From contig CAYSKJ010000054.1 in NCBI GenBank assembly GCA_964431655.1, positions 1 to 18,581 of the forward strand: a stretch of 18,581 nucleotides of DNA. Direction: 5' to 3'. Both the position numbers and the translations under genes were made by a program. The DNA is from CAYMEV01 sp964431655 [NCBI: uncultured bacterium] (GTDB taxonomy: Bacteria > CAYMEV01). Below the pieces are notes generated by a model. The model saw only the letters and a list, made by a program, of their open reading frames with translations. It ran no database searches and had not been told where the DNA came from. This document shows positions 8,240 through 14,723 of this stretch, piece after piece. Numbering within the stretch: the stretch's first letter is position 1; each line of letters starts with the position of its first letter.

Positions 8240-8872
8240 ATGAAAAGACTTTCTATAATTGCTCTGATTCTTTTTATCCCGGTTCTAAGCTTTCTTGGAG
8301 GAGAAAAAATGGTTGATACACAGGCAAAGCACAAGGTAATTTTTGAGACTTCCCTCGGCAAGATTGAGATTGAGGTTTACCCCGATGTTGCCCCAAGAAC
8401 TGTCAAGAATTTCCTTGGACTTGTAAATGAGGGCTATTATAACGGTGTGATCTTCCACAGGGTAATCCCGGATTTTATGATACAGGGCGGAGACCCCACA
8501 GGCACAGGATCGGGCGGAAAATCAATATACGGCAGCAAGTTTGAGGACGAGATAAACCCTAAATCCCTGGATCTGGATGAGACTTCCATTAACAAGCTGA
8601 AGGCAGCCGGTTATAAGTACAGGGATGACCTGAAATCAATGCGCTGTGTTTACGGGACCATCTGCATGGCAAATGCCGGCCCTGATACCAACGGGAGCCA
8701 GTTTTTCATCGTCACCAGGCAGGACTGCAGGTGGCTTGACGGAAGGCATACGGTATTCGGCAAAATTACCCAGGGCATGGATGTAGTTGAGGCTATAAGC
8801 GCAGTCCAGAGAAACGAAAGAGACAAACCCCTTAAGGATGTAGCAATCCTCAAGGCTTATGAGGTAAAATGA
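8240..8872 (+). CDS. Exported cyclophilin-type peptidyl-prolyl cis-trans isomerase
   Basis: This 210-residue protein has an N-terminal hydrophobic segment (residues 4-20) that looks like a signal peptide or anchor, then a cyclophilin domain at about 32-208. Hallmarks are APRTVKNF, FHRVIPDFMIQGGDPTGTG (active-site Arg in FHRV), MANAGPDTNGSQFFI and WLDGRHTVFG. It catalyses proline cis-trans isomerisation in protein folding, probably in the periplasm. Compared with short bacterial cyclophilins it has an insertion of about 35 residues before MANAGP (LDLDETSINKLKAAGY region). AAAGGAGG precedes the ATG. A second strong GGAGG lies 7 nt before an in-frame ATG at 8309 (Met24), just after the hydrophobic segment, which could yield a cytoplasmic form. 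The gene is followed by a hairpin terminator. Confidence 0.93.
   Translation: MKRLSIIALILFIPVLSFLGGEKMVDTQAKHKVIFETSLGKIEIEVYPDVAPRTVKNFLGLVNEGYYNGVIFHRVIPDFMIQGGDPTGTGSGGKSIYGSKFEDEINPKSLDLDETSINKLKAAGYKYRDDLKSMRCVYGTICMANAGPDTNGSQFFIVTRQDCRWLDGRHTVFGKITQGMDVVEAISAVQRNERDKPLKDVAILKAYEVK
8297..8311 (+). promoter_or_regulatory. Internal ribosome-binding site and alternative start within the cyclophilin gene
   Basis: GGAGG (8297-8301) sits 7 nt before ATG 8309-8311, in frame as codon 24. It falls exactly between the hydrophobic N-terminal segment and the cyclophilin domain. Spacing and strength equal those of the first start. The GGAGGAGAA also encodes Gly-Gly-Glu, so chance cannot be excluded. 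Confidence 0.4.
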
Positions 8873-8878
8873 GGGTAG

Positions 8879-8908
8879 GCCCCTGCTTTCTACAGCAGGG
8901 GCTCTTCT
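8879..8908. terminator. Hairpin terminator shared by the convergent cyclophilin and msrBA genes
   Basis: A perfect 9-bp stem, GCCCCTGCT (8879-8887) with AGCAGGGGC (8894-8902), has a 6-nt loop and is followed on the plus strand by TCTTCTT. It lies 6 bases after the cyclophilin stop and just past the msrBA stop on the other strand. The U tract is modest on the plus strand and absent on the minus strand. It probably terminates rightward transcription best and acts leftward only weakly. Confidence 0.7.
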
Positions 8909-9831
8909 TAAAACCTTTTCTTATAGACGTGGCAGGCAGGGCTTATCTGTTTTCTGTCATAGTAATCCTGGTGATAATCCTCGGCCTTCCAGAAGGCATC
9001 AGCCTTCAGCAGGCGGGTTGCCACATCGTATCCCCTGGATTTTAATATATTTATCAGATTCTCTGCAATCTTTTTTTCCGTTTCCTCATTGTAGAAAACC
9101 GCAGAAAGGTACTGCTCGCCTTTATCAACACCCTGTCCGTCTCTCTGGGTAGGGTCATGGATCTCAAAGAACAGCTTTGCAAGCTCCTCATAGCTGACTT
9201 TCCCCGGATCATAGGTGATCTCTACAGCTTCATAATGCCCGGTTTCACCGCTGCATACCTCCCTGTAGCTCGGATTTTCAGTATCTCCTCCCATATAGCC
9301 CGATACAGCTGATATGACTCCCTCTTTTTTCTCAAAATAATATTCCACGCCCCAGAAGCATCCCCCTGCAAAATAAGCCTTTTTATAGCCCTTATCCTCT
9401 GCATCGGGAATAAAGTTCAGCGACACTGAATTAACGCAATGCCTTGTGTTTTTCTGGGTATATCCTTCACCCTCGAATACATGCCCCAGGTGACCCCCGC
9501 AGCTGGCACATACTATCTCTATCCTCCTGCCGTCGGGATCAGGCCTTCTCTCCACCGCCCCCTCTATCTCATCGTCAAAGCTGGGCCAGCCGCAGGATGA
9601 TTTGAATTTAGAGTCACTCCTGTAAAGGGGGGCATTGCACTGCCTGCAGTAATAGGTACCCGTTTCAAAAAAATCATTGTACCTGCCTGTAAAGGGTGCT
9701 TCTGTACCTCTGTTTATTATCACCCTTATCTCTTCCCTGTTCAGTTTATTATATTTGCCTTCATTCATCACTTCCACCTCCTTGCAGGAAACAAATAATA
9801 AAAGCATGCAGACCACCATGTATCTGTACAT
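8908..9831 (-). CDS. msrBA: MsrB-MsrA fusion: bifunctional peptide methionine sulfoxide reductase, lipoprotein
   Basis: This 307-residue fusion reduces both diastereomers of methionine sulfoxide in proteins. A lipobox LFVSC (Cys16) suggests an envelope lipoprotein. The MsrB domain (about 28-140) has zinc-site pairs Cys62/Cys65 and Cys108/Cys111, a likely resolving Cys80 in SCGWPSF and catalytic Cys132 in RHCVNS. The MsrA domain (about 151-300) has catalytic Cys158 in GGCFWG; Cys300 near the C-terminus may be the resolving cysteine. The order B-then-A is the known 'bifunctional B/A' type, reversed from many A-B fusions. ATG 9831 was chosen because AAAGGAG stands about 6 nt upstream and it gives a clean lipoprotein signal; an in-frame start at 9879 would add 16 residues and spoil it. 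It lies 60 bases downstream of the beta-helix gene and is probably co-transcribed. Recycling of the active-site cysteines needs an envelope electron donor not obvious here. Confidence 0.95.
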   Translation of the reverse strand: MYRYMVVCMLLLFVSCKEVEVMNEGKYNKLNREEIRVIINRGTEAPFTGRYNDFFETGTYYCRQCNAPLYRSDSKFKSSCGWPSFDDEIEGAVERRPDPDGRRIEIVCASCGGHLGHVFEGEGYTQKNTRHCVNSVSLNFIPDAEDKGYKKAYFAGGCFWGVEYYFEKKEGVISAVSGYMGGDTENPSYREVCSGETGHYEAVEITYDPGKVSYEELAKLFFEIHDPTQRDGQGVDKGEQYLSAVFYNEETEKKIAENLINILKSRGYDVATRLLKADAFWKAEDYHQDYYDRKQISPACHVYKKRF

Positions 9832-9891
9832 CTTTATCTCCTTTCTCCAAAAAGAAAATACAGAAAACACCTGCCCCAATGTTGCATTTTT

Positions 9892-11613
9892 TTACATTAT
9901 CCATCTAAGCAAAGTGCGGTATTGATTGCATTCATCAAATTCCGAGACTGACTCCAGTATATAAAAGAACCTCGAGCCCTCGGTTATGGAGTCGGAAAAC
10001 TGATAAAGAACAGGCGAACCGGAGTTGCCCTGGCCCGGTATAAGCTCCGTATTGATCTTTACCGGGCTGTAGGATACCGATGGGCAGACCTTGTCAGCCC
10101 TGAGCCTGTAGACATTGAAGCCTGCATTGCTGGTCTCGCTCATGGTTACCCATCTAATATCCACACTGGATCCAAAACCCCGGGCAATGAAATATAGCAG
10201 GCTGATGCTTGGATCGCTGGAGCCGTATTCATAGGCTCCCATGTCAAAGGGGATATTCCTGTAATGGCTGTTCCTGTCGTAATTAACCACAGGCGACAGA
10301 TTGGTCCCCTTGTCAATGACCGGGCTGTCCGGGGATAAAAACCCCCCCAGAATAAGCAGGGGATTTTGAAGCATGGAATGGGACTCCCCGCTTATATGGC
10401 TCTGCCAGCCGGCAAAATTCCCCTCATAATAGGAACCGGGCCTTCTGTCTGCAAAATTGGCATTGCCTGCTGTATCCCAGTAGCAGTTATTGTCCATTGC
10501 AGGCATTCCCTCAAGGGCGCTCATGCCTCCAAGCTCCTGGGAGTACCTTATAAAAACCATATCCCTTCCGTTCTGTACAGCAATATTATTCCTGATATCG
10601 GGATTGACACTCGGAGGCCTTCCTGCATCAGGGTCCCAGTCCTGGAATGTAAGGCCGAAATAAACAGCGCTGTGGGCAGACTGGGCTGTATTGATAAGGG
10701 TATTATTGTAAACCCTCGGATTATATGCAGCATACATGGCTATACCCGCATACTGGGTATTCTCTACTATATTATTCCTGGCAATTCCGCTGATATTTTC
10801 GTAATAAAAGGGGTTAATCTCCAGGTCAAAATATTCCGGGCTCGTGTCAAAACCCAGCATAATACCGGCACTTCCGCAATTTTCGACAATATTCCTCTGG
10901 GCAATGCAGTTTGAAGCACCTCCCTTGAAATACAACCCCGTGGTTGCAATATCATGGATATGGCAGTCTGAGACCACCATGTAATCCCCGTTGACATTAT
11001 CTATGCCCTCTGCATTCCCGGAATCCCTGGTTCCTGAATGGTGCACCTGGCATCTGAGTATCTTTATATAATCGCATCCCGGTGTAACTTTAATGCAGTC
11101 CCTCCCCGTGTGGTGAATATCGCAATCCTCAATGGTAATACGGCTTACGCCGGTCCTGTCATCCGGGTCACCCCAGTCCCACCGGGTCCACAGCATTATC
11201 CCGTAATAATAGCCCCCTTTTATTTCCAGCCTCTGCAGTTTGCTCCCGTCGGCGTCGACATCAATTATCAGGGTTGCCGATATTTCCGGATCATCCACCG
11301 GTGTCTGGATCACTGCCCATTCATCGCTCCTGCTTCTTATGGTAATATTGGCCTGCCTTATCCTTACAGCTTCATTGTACAACCCGCCCCTTAAAATCAG
11401 TGTATCCCCGGGAACAGTCACATTATCAAGGACATACTGTATATCCCGGTAAGGGTTTTCCACACTGCCGTTCCCGGAATCATTACTGCCGGTATTGGAT
11501 ACATATATGCCTGTATCATCATAGTCCGGCTGGTGATAAAGAATCTCAGCATCCCAGGCATAAGAAACAAGGCACAGCACAATGAAAGGTATCAGAAATG
11601 CCAGCTTTTTCAT
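9892..11613 (-). CDS. Secreted right-handed parallel beta-helix protein (DUF1565/choice-of-anchor Q type)
   Basis: This 573-residue protein has a signal peptide (residues 1-19, ending SYA). Residues 34-80 show the DUF1565-like opening (GIYVSNTGSNDSG, NPYRDIQ, PGDTLILRGGLYNE). A parallel beta-helix follows to about 410, with recurring Asn/Ile-rich rungs such as IEDCDIHHTG, ISGIARNNIVENTQYAGI and RVYNNTLIN. Residues 425-462 contain SPVIDKGTNL and DMGAYEYG, the choice-of-anchor Q signature. The last 100 residues look FN3-like (NAGFNVYRL). Beta-helix proteins of this kind are often polysaccharide lyases or glycan-binding proteins; no specific catalytic set was recognised. AGGAG precedes the ATG. 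It probably heads an operon with msrBA. Confidence 0.85.
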   Translation of the reverse strand: MKKLAFLIPFIVLCLVSYAWDAEILYHQPDYDDTGIYVSNTGSNDSGNGSVENPYRDIQYVLDNVTVPGDTLILRGGLYNEAVRIRQANITIRSRSDEWAVIQTPVDDPEISATLIIDVDADGSKLQRLEIKGGYYYGIMLWTRWDWGDPDDRTGVSRITIEDCDIHHTGRDCIKVTPGCDYIKILRCQVHHSGTRDSGNAEGIDNVNGDYMVVSDCHIHDIATTGLYFKGGASNCIAQRNIVENCGSAGIMLGFDTSPEYFDLEINPFYYENISGIARNNIVENTQYAGIAMYAAYNPRVYNNTLINTAQSAHSAVYFGLTFQDWDPDAGRPPSVNPDIRNNIAVQNGRDMVFIRYSQELGGMSALEGMPAMDNNCYWDTAGNANFADRRPGSYYEGNFAGWQSHISGESHSMLQNPLLILGGFLSPDSPVIDKGTNLSPVVNYDRNSHYRNIPFDMGAYEYGSSDPSISLLYFIARGFGSSVDIRWVTMSETSNAGFNVYRLRADKVCPSVSYSPVKINTELIPGQGNSGSPVLYQFSDSITEGSRFFYILESVSEFDECNQYRTLLRWIM

Positions 11614-11641
11614 GGCTTATCTCCTAAAACAGATTAAATAT

Positions 11642-11669
11642 ATTTTACTATAACATTAATTCTTCTCAA
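11642..11669 (-). promoter_or_regulatory. Candidate promoter of the beta-helix gene
   Basis: On the minus strand TTGAGA (11664-11669), 16 nt, TAAAAT (11642-11647), 28 nt before the ATG at 11613. It lies within the 178-base divergent region (11614-11791) that also serves the flavodoxin-like/reductase operon. Confidence 0.45.
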
Positions 11670-11737
11670 AACGAAAGATTTATTCAGGATTATCAATTGG
11701 ATAAAGGAAGTTTTTTTATTAGTGCTTTATAAATTTA

Positions 11738-11746
11738 TGCTATCAT
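11738..11746 (+). promoter_or_regulatory. Candidate extended -10 promoter of the flavodoxin-like/reductase operon
   Basis: TGCTATCAT matches an extended -10 (TGn plus TATAAT with one mismatch), 45 nt before the ATG at 11792. No good -35 was seen. Another A/T-rich match (TAAAAT, 11755-11760) lies closer. No clear operator palindrome was found in the region. Confidence 0.3.
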
Positions 11747-11791
11747 AGGGCATATAAAATAGATTATATTTTCTTAATAGGGAGGTTTTCC

Positions 11792-12253
11792 ATGAAGAAA
11801 CTTTTTATCCTGCTTTGCATTGCGGTCTTTTTTTGCATTGGCATTCATGCTTCCGGGTCTCAGACAGTCCTTCTGGTTTATGAAAAAACAAGGTTTAAGA
11901 CAGGGCTCATTGAAGAAATGAAAACAATCCTTGAAAACCAGGGCTTTGCGGTTGCGACTTTCGAGCACAGCAAAAAGAATATGGATAAAATTGACCCATC
12001 CGGCTATTCGGTTATTTTTATAACTAATTCAGGAGTAAACTCCAAGGTCCGACCCTGGATAACCGACTGGATATCCTCATCCTCCCCTGAGACAAAAGGC
12101 AAAATACTCCTTCATACCACCCAGAGAGATGACTGGAAGGTCCAGACCGATGTGGATGCCGTGACATCTGCCTCTGAAAGGAAAAATACAAGGCAGTTTG
12201 CAGAAGAATACACACAAAGGATAATGGATATAGCCTCAGTAAAAGATGAATAA
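11792..12253 (+). CDS. Small exported flavodoxin-like protein with a flavinylation-like DAVTSAS motif
   Basis: This 153-residue protein has a signal peptide (residues 1-20, ending IHAS). The mature part shows an alternating beta/alpha pattern: TVLLVYEKT, a helix TGLIEEMKTILENQG, FAVATFEHS, YSVIFITNSGV, GKILLHTTQ. This resembles a flavodoxin-like Rossmann fold. Residues 121-128 read VDAVTSAS, close to the D-x-x-[ST]-[GS]-[AS]-[TS] acceptor motif to which ApbE attaches FMN covalently; Thr125 would be the acceptor. It is therefore inferred to be a periplasmic flavin electron carrier. A strong GGGAGG lies before the ATG. Its end overlaps the next gene by 8 bases, implying coupled translation and shared function with the membrane reductase. 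The fold and motif are read by eye; no family name is certain. Confidence 0.7.
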   Translation: MKKLFILLCIAVFFCIGIHASGSQTVLLVYEKTRFKTGLIEEMKTILENQGFAVATFEHSKKNMDKIDPSGYSVIFITNSGVNSKVRPWITDWISSSSPETKGKILLHTTQRDDWKVQTDVDAVTSASERKNTRQFAEEYTQRIMDIASVKDE

Positions 12254-13556
12254 GTATCTTCTCCCTGTATTTATCCTGGCTGTTATACCCCTTGCAGTCC
12301 TTCTCCATTTCTATTTCAGCGGAAACTGGTATTCCCTTTTCCACAGCTATTCCCTCGGAATTGCTTTTGGCCTTACGGCCTGGGTGCTTTTCCTGTCCAC
12401 CCTTGTTTTATCCTCCAGGATAAGCCTGCTGGAAAGGATATTAGGCCAGGACAGGCTCATAGTCCTTCACCGGTTTACAGGCACAGCCGCTGTTTTATCC
12501 GGTTTGCTCCATATATATTTCAAGCTCCGTTTTTCAGCAGAGATTTCCCCCCAGCTGATAAGCGGGTCTATGATCGGCCTGGTTGTTTTACCACTTTCTG
12601 CCCTGTCCCTTTTAATCATGTCACGCTCATTTTTTGACCGTTTTAAGCCTTTTTATGCCCTGAAAAAAAGAGTCCGCAGGGCAGTGCGCTATTCAGCCAT
12701 GAAATTCCTGCATAACGGCCTGGCTCTGGTTTTATCCCTGGTACTCATACACATTCTTATCGCTCCGTCCACAGCAGAGACAGGTATCCGTTCCCTTTTA
12801 ATAATCCTGACAGGCATCCCGGTTCTGGCCCTGTGGATTTTCCACAGGTTCATAAGGCCGGTATTTTATCTAAAAGGTAAAATAAAGGATATAAATCACT
12901 TCACGCCTGAACTTTTTTCTCTGTCGCTGGATTTTGATGATGGGCACAGCATTATCCCTGGCCAGTTCTGTTATTTCAGGTTCTCCGTCCCCGGCGCTCC
13001 AGGCGAGGAACACCCCTTTACCCTCTCAGGCATACCAGGCCCGGGCCAGGCTGAGCTACTGATTAAAAAGGAAGGAGCATGGACAAGGGCCGTATCGGAA
13101 CTGAAACCAGGCTCGCCCCTGTCCTTAAGCAGGCCTTACGGCCGGTTCATCTTAAGTTCTCCCGGACCTATGCTGTGGGTAGCGGGAGGAGTGGGCATAA
13201 CGCCCTTCCTTTCCAGAATACGCTTTCTGAAAACCGGCGGATCCATGCTCAAAAGCAGGGTTGTCCTTGCATGGACAGCCAGGACCCTTACCGATATGCC
13301 ATATAAAAATGAAATAGAGGATTATGCAGGACTGGAAAGTAATTTTAGATTCATACCGGTACTGACCCGGGAACCATCTATCCCTGCCAGGATAAGCTCT
13401 GATTTTATTGAAGCATGTCTTAATGAGCTATCCGCAAAAAGCCCTTCCCTGTGGTACTGCGGGCCCCTTTCCCTTCGCAGGGAAGTATTCCAGGGCGCTG
13501 GAAAGGCCGGCATACCCAGAAGGAATATCCACTGGGAGGAATTCTCCCTGAATTAA
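12246..13556 (+). CDS. Membrane flavo-haem reductase (ferric reductase / NADPH oxidase-like)
   Basis: This 436-residue protein has an N-terminal ferric-reductase-like transmembrane domain with about six helices (roughly 5-25, 36-55, 72-92, 104-125, 153-172, 183-203). His75/His89 and His156/His169, spaced 13-14 apart, are the expected paired haem ligands. Residues 210-310 form an FAD-binding domain (HPFTLSG at 256-262) and 308-430 an NAD(P)-binding domain (GGVGITPFLS at 314-323, YCGP at 414-417). The family moves electrons from cytoplasmic NAD(P)H through FAD and haem across the membrane. The start ATG lies within the preceding gene (8-base overlap) and has no Shine-Dalgarno of its own, so translation is coupled to it. 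The likely partner is the exported flavodoxin-like protein; the final acceptor could be iron, an envelope enzyme or an external compound. Confidence 0.9.
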   Translation: MNKYLLPVFILAVIPLAVLLHFYFSGNWYSLFHSYSLGIAFGLTAWVLFLSTLVLSSRISLLERILGQDRLIVLHRFTGTAAVLSGLLHIYFKLRFSAEISPQLISGSMIGLVVLPLSALSLLIMSRSFFDRFKPFYALKKRVRRAVRYSAMKFLHNGLALVLSLVLIHILIAPSTAETGIRSLLIILTGIPVLALWIFHRFIRPVFYLKGKIKDINHFTPELFSLSLDFDDGHSIIPGQFCYFRFSVPGAPGEEHPFTLSGIPGPGQAELLIKKEGAWTRAVSELKPGSPLSLSRPYGRFILSSPGPMLWVAGGVGITPFLSRIRFLKTGGSMLKSRVVLAWTARTLTDMPYKNEIEDYAGLESNFRFIPVLTREPSIPARISSDFIEACLNELSAKSPSLWYCGPLSLRREVFQGAGKAGIPRRNIHWEEFSLN

Positions 13557-13566
13557 ATCCCCTTCC

Positions 13567-13635
13567 GAAGCAAAAGTGAAGCAAAAGGGATGAAGCAAAA
13601 GGGACAAATATTTTTGCTTCGTGATCATTGTCCCT
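13567..13635. repeat. Three direct repeats with interleaved inverted repeats after the reductase gene
   Basis: The decamer GAAGCAAAAG occurs at 13567-13576, 13578-13587 and 13592-13601. Its inverted copy TTTTGCTTC is at 13612-13620. A second pair, GGGACAA (13601-13607) and TTGTCCC (13628-13634), interleaves with the first (order a, b, a', b'). The region contains no gene. It may be a REP-like palindrome remnant or an RNA structure; there is no T tract that would make it a standard terminator. The remainder of the 13557-13730 gap holds only A/T-rich leader sequence and the next gene's ribosome-binding site. Confidence 0.7.
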
Positions 13636-13730
13636 GTTAGAACCAGGATAATATACCTGTATTTTTCCTTTCCCTTTAGAACAAAACAAATTAATATATA
13701 CAAGAATTAAAAATAATTAAGGAGGAAGAC

Positions 13731-14258
13731 ATGAGAGAATCAATCAAATTTCTAATTTTATTTGTTTTGCCCTTTTTTCTTTATGCCTGCAATTCTTCGG
13801 GAAACAGCTACGGCTTTAAGATCATTGATAAAGACGGCTCTGTCATTATATCCGGGGGATTTTCAGGAACTGATACCAACAAAGACGGGATTATTGAAAA
13901 AAGCGAGCTGGAAACTTTCACCGAAGACTGCCCGCTGAATTTCGTATTCAGCCAGCCGGCAGAATGGAAAAAATCCTTCACCCCTGATGCTCTCCCTAAG
14001 ATCACCCATGGACTGAAGGACCTTGAATCTTTTGAATTTAACATTCAGCTTTGGAAAGAAGGCAGACAGGCCATAAGATTCAAAACAAACACAAGGGATT
14101 CAGAAATTTGCAAAGGCTACCATTTCTGGAGGGGTTGCGAATTTCCCAAAGACAGCGCAGAGATAAATATAATCAGCGGGGTAGGAGATGGCACACAGGG
14201 CCTTGAGATGTCACTCAAAACCCTGGAAAATCACCGCATTGAAATCTTAAACAGATAG
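13731..14258 (+). CDS. Small lipoprotein with one EF-hand loop, unknown function
   Basis: This 175-residue protein has a lipoprotein signal with lipobox LYAC (Cys20). Residues 48-59 (DTNKDGIIEKSE) form a complete 12-residue EF-hand calcium loop, with Asp48, Asn50, Asp52, Gly53, Ile55 and Glu59 in the expected positions. The remainder is not recognised; it contains Cys residues in TEDCPL, SEICKG and RGCEF that could form disulfides after export. A strong AAGGAGG precedes the ATG. It follows the reductase gene after 174 bases and faces the C_GCAxxG_C_C gene convergently, with a 33-base gap and no clear terminator. It is probably an envelope calcium-binding lipoprotein; the biological role is unknown. 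Confidence 0.85.
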   Translation: MRESIKFLILFVLPFFLYACNSSGNSYGFKIIDKDGSVIISGGFSGTDTNKDGIIEKSELETFTEDCPLNFVFSQPAEWKKSFTPDALPKITHGLKDLESFEFNIQLWKEGRQAIRFKTNTRDSEICKGYHFWRGCEFPKDSAEINIISGVGDGTQGLEMSLKTLENHRIEILNR

Positions 14259-14291
14259 ATCTATTTTTTACCTGCTTATTGCCTGGTTTAA

Positions 14292-14723
14292 CTATCTGCT
14301 TTTTAGAAGCCTTTCAATTATAATAACGGAGTCCCTGATACATTTTGAACATATATTAGCCTGAACATTTTCTACAATATATTTCTGTCTTCCTTCAGGC
14401 CTGCTAAAATCACACCCTGTCAGGTCAAGGCATCTGATGCTCTTATTTTCCTTATTAAATTCACTGATAAACAGAGCGGATTTTTCATAAACCCTTCGCT
14501 TATCAAAGAAAGATCCCCCGCAGATAAGTCCCAGAGCCATTATGCCTCCGGTAACGGCTCCGCAGACATCCTGGACATTGCCCATACCCCCGCCGAATCC
14601 TACTGCAAGCCTAAGGGCTGTATTTTCATCAAACCCATACTCCCCGCAGAATGCAGAGACTACTGCCTGACAGCAGTTAAGCTCCTCATTGAATCTTCTG
14701 ACAGCAAGCTCTTTTCTATCCAC
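14292..14723 (-). CDS. C_GCAxxG_C_C family putative redox protein
   Basis: This 143-residue cysteine-rich cytoplasmic protein fits the C_GCAxxG_C_C family. It has NCCQAV (Cys17/Cys18), GGGMGNVQDVCGAVTGGIMALGL (here Cys54, with the CGAxxG motif that names the family), CLDLTGC (Cys98/Cys104) and CSKC (Cys125/Cys128). The family is predicted to be redox-active or metal-binding; no reaction is established. The start codon is GTG at 14723, immediately after the TAA of the AbgT gene (TAAGTG), with only a weak ribosome-binding site. This suggests translation by re-initiation from the transporter. The pairing hints at processing or sensing of whatever the transporter moves. Confidence 0.88.
   Translation of the reverse strand: MDRKELAVRRFNEELNCCQAVVSAFCGEYGFDENTALRLAVGFGGGMGNVQDVCGAVTGGIMALGLICGGSFFDKRRVYEKSALFISEFNKENKSIRCLDLTGCDFSRPEGRQKYIVENVQANICSKCIRDSVIIIERLLKSR

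Noticed and set aside
9832-9879. Upstream ATG for msrBA at 9879.
   Set aside because: The ATG at 9831 has a better ribosome-binding site and gives a proper lipoprotein signal peptide.
10366-11394. Plus-strand open frames within the beta-helix gene.
   Set aside because: They lack ribosome-binding sites and sensible composition; the minus-strand frame has a signal peptide and clear beta-helix pattern throughout.
13567-13601. CRISPR-like array.
   Set aside because: The repeats are only 10 bases long with 1-4 base spacers and there are no cas genes nearby.
14255-14269. Palindrome ATAGATCTAT followed by six T as a terminator for the EF-hand lipoprotein gene.
   Set aside because: It has practically no loop and only four or five A/T-rich pairs; a stable hairpin is unlikely.
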